This document shows, piece by piece, positions 7,640-10,486 of a DNA stretch of 10,486 nucleotides; the first letter of the stretch is position 1; every line of letters starts with the position of its first letter. A program made the position numbers and the translations under genes. This stretch comes from an uncultured Ruminococcus sp. (GTDB taxonomy: Bacteria; Bacillota; Clostridia; Oscillospirales; Ruminococcaceae): assembly GCA_947173865.1 (NCBI GenBank), contig CAMWGS010000053.1:1-10486 (forward strand). Direction: 5' to 3'. The notes under the pieces were generated by a model. That model did not search any database. It had not been told where the DNA came from and saw only the letters and a list, made by a program, of their open reading frames with translations.

Positions 7640-7707
7640 CCTCGTTTGAGGCTTATTTTTTTGCCTTGTCCGAGGGAGGCAAACAACCTATCTCCGCTCA
7701 GTCGGAA
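7640..7707 (+). promoter_or_regulatory. Structured leader of the rpmG operon
   Basis: The roughly 95-base untranslated leader holds several possible hairpins: CCTC/GAGG (7640-7651), TTGCCT/AGGCAA (7661-7666 with 7677-7682) and TCCG/CGGA (7693-7696 with 7703-7706). TCCGA at 7669-7673 could instead pair with TCGGA at 7702-7706, which would exclude the third hairpin. This suggests a leader with alternative folds. I do not recognise it as a known RNA family. Confidence 0.4.
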
Positions 7708-7733
7708 GAAGTACTAATTCAGGAGGTGCCGAT

Positions 7734-7883
7734 ATGAGAGTAAAGGTTACTTTAGCTTGTACTGAGTGCAAGCAGCGAAACTATGTTTCCAAGAAGAACA
7801 AGAAGAATGACCCCGACAGACTTGAAATGAACAAGCACTGCAAGTTCTGCCGCAAGCATACTCTTCACAAAGAAACAAAGTAA
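7734..7883 (+). CDS. rpmG: 50S ribosomal protein L33
   Basis: 49-residue protein of the large ribosomal subunit, the usual length for L33. It begins MRVKVTLACTECKQRNY and has two CxxC pairs, C9/C12 and C36/C39 (HCKFCRKH), so it is the zinc-binding (C+) form of L33. AGGAGGTG at 7721-7728 stands 5 bases before the ATG. It is first in the operon, 18 bases ahead of secE, an arrangement common in Bacillota. Confidence 0.96.
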   Translation: MRVKVTLACTECKQRNYVSKKNKKNDPDRLEMNKHCKFCRKHTLHKETK

Positions 7884-7901
7884 TCGGGAGGAGTATTTTT
7901 A

Positions 7902-8207
7902 ATGGCTAAAGAAAAGGAAAATACCACTCCTAAAAAGAAAGCCGAAGAAGAAAAGTCAGTAAAAAAGACTGACGATTCAAAGGCTGAAAAGAAATCCGAC
8001 AAGAAAGGTTCTGAAAAAAAAGAACAGGGTAAAGTCGGAAAATGGTTCCATGACTTAAAAGTCGAATTCAAAAAGGTAGTATGGCCAACAAAGAAAACAG
8101 TTGTAACAAATACCTCTGTTGTTGTCGGAGTTGTGGCTCTCTCGGCTGTCCTCGTCGGACTGCTCGATGAAGGCTTCCTTGCTCTGCTCAGGCTTATCTA
8201 CAAGTAA
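7902..8207 (+). CDS. secE: Preprotein translocase subunit SecE
   Basis: 101-residue single-span membrane protein that clamps SecY in the SecYEG protein export channel. Residues 1-45 are an unusually Lys/Glu/Asp/Ser-rich, probably disordered cytoplasmic extension. The conserved amphipathic segment WFHDLKVEFKKVVWPTKK (48-65) follows, then one hydrophobic transmembrane helix (about 70-96). Minimal Gram-positive SecE proteins are near 60 residues, so the extension accounts for the greater length. GGGAGGAG at 7886-7893 lies 8 bases before ATG. It sits between rpmG and nusG, the classic secE-nusG position. Confidence 0.96.
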   Translation: MAKEKENTTPKKKAEEEKSVKKTDDSKAEKKSDKKGSEKKEQGKVGKWFHDLKVEFKKVVWPTKKTVVTNTSVVVGVVALSAVLVGLLDEGFLALLRLIYK

Positions 8208-8238
8208 AATCAGAAAGGAAATCTAAGGAGGATTTGTT

Positions 8239-8766
8239 ATGTCAGAAGCAGCCAGATGGTACGTTATTCACACTTATTCAGGCTACGAAAATAAGGTTGC
8301 CCAGAATATCGAAAAGGTTGTTGAAAACCGAAAGCTTCATGAGCTTATCCAAGAAGTTAGAGTTCCTACTGAAAAGGTGACTGAAATCACCGACGGAAAA
8401 ACCAAAGAGGTGGAGCGTAAGACTTACCCCGGTTATGTCCTTGTAAAAATGGTTGTTACTGACGATTCATGGTATGTCGTAAGAAATACCAGAGGCTGTA
8501 CGGGCTTTGTAGGTCCTGCTTCAGAACCTACTCCCCTCTCGGAAGAAGAAGTAAAGAAACTGTTCGGCATTGATGTTTCTTCTGTTGAAGTTAATTTCAA
8601 GGTCGGAGACAGTGTTCGTATTTCGGGAACTGCTATGGACGGCTTCATCGGTGTCGTTCAGAACATCAATCTTGACGACCGCTCTGTAGACCTGCTTGTC
8701 TCAATGTTCGGTCGTGAAACCCTCACCACACTCCCTATAAATCAGGTAGTTACGGCTGAGGATTAG
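8239..8766 (+). CDS. nusG: Transcription termination/antitermination factor NusG
   Basis: 175-residue NusG, which binds the RNA polymerase clamp and modulates pausing, termination and transcription-translation coupling. The NGN domain (about 6-115) shows ARWYVIHTYSGYENKVAQNI, RKTYPGYVLVKM and VRNTRGCTGFVG. The C-terminal KOW domain (about 120-173) shows FKVGDSVRISGTAMDGFIGVV and LVSMFGRETLTTLP. Both domains are complete and the length is typical. An AAGGAGG site (8226-8232) precedes the ATG, and the gene begins 31 bases after secE. Confidence 0.97.
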   Translation: MSEAARWYVIHTYSGYENKVAQNIEKVVENRKLHELIQEVRVPTEKVTEITDGKTKEVERKTYPGYVLVKMVVTDDSWYVVRNTRGCTGFVGPASEPTPLSEEEVKKLFGIDVSSVEVNFKVGDSVRISGTAMDGFIGVVQNINLDDRSVDLLVSMFGRETLTTLPINQVVTAED

Positions 8767-8778
8767 TTCAGGTCAAAA

Positions 8779-8837
8779 GAAGTCCGCAGAGACTTCAGTG
8801 GGAGAGGTAAAATAATTCTTGCCTCGCCATTTACCAC
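8779..8837 (+). promoter_or_regulatory. Structured rplK leader with a possible L1-binding motif
   Basis: A perfect hairpin GAAGTC (8779-8784)/GACTTC (8791-8796) with a 6-base loop is followed by GTGGGAG (8798-8804). GTGG (8798-8801) can pair with CCAC (8834-8837) and GAGG (8804-8807) with CCTC (8822-8825), leaving an asymmetric internal loop. GGTAAA/TTTACC offers a competing pairing. L1 is known to repress rplK-rplA mRNA through mimics of its 23S site, which carry a GUGGGAG strand. The assignment here is tentative. Confidence 0.45.
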
Positions 8838-8857
8838 ATTTATGGAGGTGCGAATAC

Positions 8858-9283
8858 ATGGCACAGAAAGTAGTTGGCTACATTAAGCTTCAAATCGCAG
8901 CAGGAAAGGCTACTCCTGCACCGCCTGTTGGTCCGGCTCTCGGTCAGCACGGCGTTAATATCATGGCATTCACAAAGGAATTCAATGAGAGAACAAAGAA
9001 CGACATCGGTATGATTATCCCTGTTGTTATCACAGTTTACGCTGACCGTTCATTCTCATTTATTACAAAGACTCCTCCGGCTGCTGTCCTTATCAAGAAG
9101 GCTTGCAATATCAACAGCGGTTCTGGAGTTCCCAACAAGACCAAGGTTGCTAACATCACTAAGGAACAGGTTCAGAAGATTGCTGAACAGAAGATGCCTG
9201 ACCTCAATGCAGGTTCTCTCGAAGCAGCTATGAGCATGATTGCTGGTACAGCTCGTTCTATGGGCGTTGTAGTTGTTGACTAA
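8858..9283 (+). CDS. rplK: 50S ribosomal protein L11
   Basis: 141-residue L11, which binds the GTPase-associated region of 23S rRNA with L10 and is needed for translation factor function and the stringent response. The sequence shows KLQIAAGKATPAPPVGPALGQHG (6-28, with the Pro-rich hinge), the N-terminal factor-contact domain, and the C-terminal RNA-binding domain ending in SMIAGTARSMGVVVVD. The start at ATG 8858 gives the exact usual length and has GGAGGTG (8844-8850) 7 bases upstream. An upstream in-frame TTG at 8819 would add 13 unrelated residues. Confidence 0.97.
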   Translation: MAQKVVGYIKLQIAAGKATPAPPVGPALGQHGVNIMAFTKEFNERTKNDIGMIIPVVITVYADRSFSFITKTPPAAVLIKKACNINSGSGVPNKTKVANITKEQVQKIAEQKMPDLNAGSLEAAMSMIAGTARSMGVVVVD

Positions 9284-9329
9284 TCAATTTTTGAATGACG
9301 AAAGGGACTTTTCCCGTTCCGACTTCTAA

Positions 9330-9357
9330 ACGGTGGGAGGAAAATTCCGCTAACCGT
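9330..9357 (+). promoter_or_regulatory. Candidate ribosomal protein L1 binding site ahead of rplA
   Basis: ACGGT (9330-9334) pairs with ACCGT (9353-9357). Inside lies an internal loop GGGA (9335-9338)/GCTA (9349-9352), then GGA/TCC closed by a short loop. The GGUGGGAG strand opposite a GCUAACC strand resembles the L1 site of 23S rRNA helix 77 and known L1 mRNA sites. It lies in the 121-base rplK-rplA spacer, where L1 feedback would act. The spacer also holds a GGGA/TCCC hairpin at about 9304-9315. The fold is by eye. Confidence 0.6.
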
Positions 9358-9404
9358 ATCGCTATAGGCGGTGCGGTATTACCACTTAAACAGGAGGAAA
9401 TATA

Positions 9405-10100
9405 ATGAAACACGGCAAAAGATATGTTGACAGTGCAAAGGCTGTCGATTATGCAAAGCTTTATGAGTCCACAGAGGCTCTTGACTTAGTATGCCAGAAT
9501 GCAAAGGCTAAGTTTGACGAAACTATTGAAGCACACATCCGTCTCGGCGTTGACTCAAGACACGCTGACCAGCAGGTAAGAGGTGCTGTTGTTCTTCCTA
9601 ACGGAACAGGTAAGAACGTTAGGGTTCTTGTATTCTGCAAAGAGGACAAGTATGAAGCCGCTCAGGCTGCAGGTGCTGACTATGTAGGCGGTATGGACAT
9701 GGTTGAAAAGATTCAGAAGGAAAACTGGATGGATTTCGACGTTGTTGTTGCTTCTCCCGATATGATGGGTCTTGTTGGTCGTCTCGGTAAGGTTCTCGGA
9801 CCTCGTGGTCTCATGCCTAACCCGAAGGCAGGCACTGTAACTCCCGATGTTGCAAAGGCTGTTACAGAAGCTAAGGCAGGTAAGATTGAGTACCGTCTTG
9901 ACAAGACAAATATCATTCACTGCCCTATCGGTAAGGCTTCATTCGGTGCTGCAAAACTTGAAGAAAACTTCTCAGTTCTTATGGACGCTATCGTAAAGGC
10001 TAAGCCTGCTGCTGCAAAGGGTACTTACCTCAAGTCCTGCACAGTAGCTTCAACAATGGGGCCTGGTGTTCCCGTTGCTACACTTAAATACGGTGTTTGA
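9405..10100 (+). CDS. rplA: 50S ribosomal protein L1
   Basis: 231-residue L1, which binds the mobile L1 stalk of 23S rRNA, helps release deacylated tRNA, and represses its own operon by binding mRNA. The sequence starts MKHGKRYVDSAKAVD and contains the diagnostic segment GRLGKVLGPRGLMPNPKAGT, VTPDVAKAV and the C-terminal TMGPGVPVA. The length is standard and the reading frame is intact. A CAGGAGG site lies just before the ATG. It is the last gene of the operon; rplJ and rplL do not follow. Confidence 0.97.
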   Translation: MKHGKRYVDSAKAVDYAKLYESTEALDLVCQNAKAKFDETIEAHIRLGVDSRHADQQVRGAVVLPNGTGKNVRVLVFCKEDKYEAAQAAGADYVGGMDMVEKIQKENWMDFDVVVASPDMMGLVGRLGKVLGPRGLMPNPKAGTVTPDVAKAVTEAKAGKIEYRLDKTNIIHCPIGKASFGAAKLEENFSVLMDAIVKAKPAAAKGTYLKSCTVASTMGPGVPVATLKYGV

Positions 10101-10110
10101 TTGAAATATT

Positions 10111-10140
10111 AAAAGACGGTTTTATGAACCGTCTTTTTTT
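10111..10140 (+). terminator. Rho-independent terminator of the ribosomal operon
   Basis: AAAAGACGGTT (10111-10121) pairs with AACCGTCTTTT (10127-10137) around a 5-base loop and ends in seven T. It begins 10 bases after the rplA stop codon. Confidence 0.92.
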
Positions 10141-10184
10141 ATGCCATAAAATCTATTAGTAAAAAAATTGCTGTAAAATATAAG

Positions 10185-10210
10185 AAAAAGGGACACCGGA
10201 GTGCCCCTTT
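10185..10210 (-). terminator. Rho-independent terminator of the right-edge dockerin gene
   Basis: AAAGGGACAC (10187-10196) and GTGCCCCTTT (10201-10210) form a 10-bp stem with a 4-base loop. The one apparent mismatch is an A-C on the plus strand but a G-U wobble in minus-strand RNA. The A run at 10185-10189 gives the U tail, so it serves the minus-strand gene, 12 bases after its stop. Confidence 0.88.
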
Positions 10211-10222
10211 ATATTTTATTGA

Positions 10223-10486
10223 TTATTCAGCATCTAAAGCGTCGAGCTGAGCAGATGTCATCGGGAAATCATCAGGAGTAATTGTTCTTGCTTGAACGTA
10301 CTGAATAGCAAGAGCATCTGCATTTGTTATACCCTTTCCGTTGTCAATAACGTCAGCGTTAATCTTACCCTGTGGCTCAAGCTGATACTTATCAGGATTT
10401 GCAATTGACTGCATGATAAGTACAGCATCGTCGATGTCTACGTCGCCGTCAACGTCAGCATCGCCCCATAATGTTACCTTGAGTTC
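10223..10486 (-). CDS. C-terminal dockerin of a third cellulosomal protein (N-terminus outside window)
   Basis: The final 87 codons of a gene whose start lies beyond the right edge. After ELKVTLW comes a type I dockerin. Calcium loop 1 is GDADVDGDVDIDDAV with Asp at positions 1, 3, 5 and 12; the helix LIMQSIANPDKYQ follows. The insertion LEPQGKINA leads to loop 2, DVIDNGKGITNADAL. The tail MTSAQLDALDAE closely matches the end of the pectate lyase (ITSAELDALGE). The dockerin predicts an exported cellulosomal protein, but its catalytic or binding modules are not visible, so its activity is unknown. Confidence 0.93.
   Translation of the reverse strand, partial: ELKVTLWGDADVDGDVDIDDAVLIMQSIANPDKYQLEPQGKINADVIDNGKGITNADALAIQYVQARTITPDDFPMTSAQLDALDAE

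Larger units (their letters stand above)
7361..7733. other. Divergent intergenic region between the pectate lyase gene and the rpmG operon
   Basis: These 373 bases hold no convincing gene on either strand. From left to right they contain the lyase ribosome binding site (7370-7374), a repeat-bearing lyase leader, a lyase promoter (7441-7469), about 110 bases of AT-rich DNA with no clear signal, a perfect palindrome GAAAAATTTTTC (7583-7594) just ahead of the operon promoter, the operon promoter (7604-7632), and a structured leader with the rpmG ribosome binding site AGGAGGTG (7721-7728). Confidence 0.8.

Noticed and set aside
7640..7662. CCTC/GAGG hairpin followed by a T run as a transcription attenuator in the rpmG leader.
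   Set aside because: The stem is only 4 bp and is separated from the T run by several bases, too weak for a convincing terminator.
7884..7901. A tRNA-Trp gene between rpmG and secE, as in some Clostridia.
   Set aside because: The gap is only 18 bases and holds just the secE ribosome binding site.
8819..8857. Extended rplK start at TTG 8819.
   Set aside because: It adds residues not found in L11, lacks a good ribosome binding site, and ATG 8858 gives the exact family length with GGAGGTG upstream.

Overview
The window looks like chromosomal DNA from a cellulosome-forming, plant-fibre-degrading Ruminococcus (Bacillota, Oscillospiraceae), close to R. flavefaciens in gene content. Three points support this. 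Three separate genes end in type I dockerins of the Ruminococcus pattern, with an NPDKYQ insertion between the two calcium loops. One of these genes encodes a PL1-PL9-CBM77-dockerin pectinase, an architecture I know from R. flavefaciens. The translation genes are of low-GC Gram-positive type with strong AGGAGG ribosome binding sites. The species assignment is inference.

Layout. 1-1082 (minus): 5' portion of miaB, a tRNA methylthiotransferase, cut by the window edge, with a TTG start and its own promoter. 1332-3539 (plus): a secreted dockerin protein with no recognisable catalytic domain. It has three SpaA/Cna-B-like repeats, Thr-rich linkers and an Ig-like domain, and it is preceded by a perfect inverted repeat just upstream of its ribosome binding site. 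3546-3614: two back-to-back terminators closing the convergent pair. 3656-7360 (minus): the large secreted two-catalytic-domain pectate lyase. 7361-7733: a 373-base divergent intergenic region with a near-consensus promoter on each side and a structured leader. 7734-10100 (plus): the operon rpmG-secE-nusG-rplK-rplA, with candidate ribosomal protein L1 binding sites ahead of rplK and rplA, closed by a terminator at 10111-10140. 10185-10486 (minus): terminator and C-terminal dockerin of a third cellulosomal gene that enters from the right edge.

How the parts relate. The dockerin proteins are expected to be exported by the Sec pathway and to dock onto cohesins of a scaffoldin. The pectinase would cut homogalacturonan with two lyase domains while CBM77 holds it on pectin. 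The role of the repeat-only dockerin protein is unknown. The SecE/NusG/ribosomal operon is housekeeping and simply sits between cellulosomal genes. I found no mobile element, CRISPR array, tRNA or rRNA gene. The most original leads are the uncharacterised three-repeat dockerin protein and several repeat or hairpin structures in the leaders.
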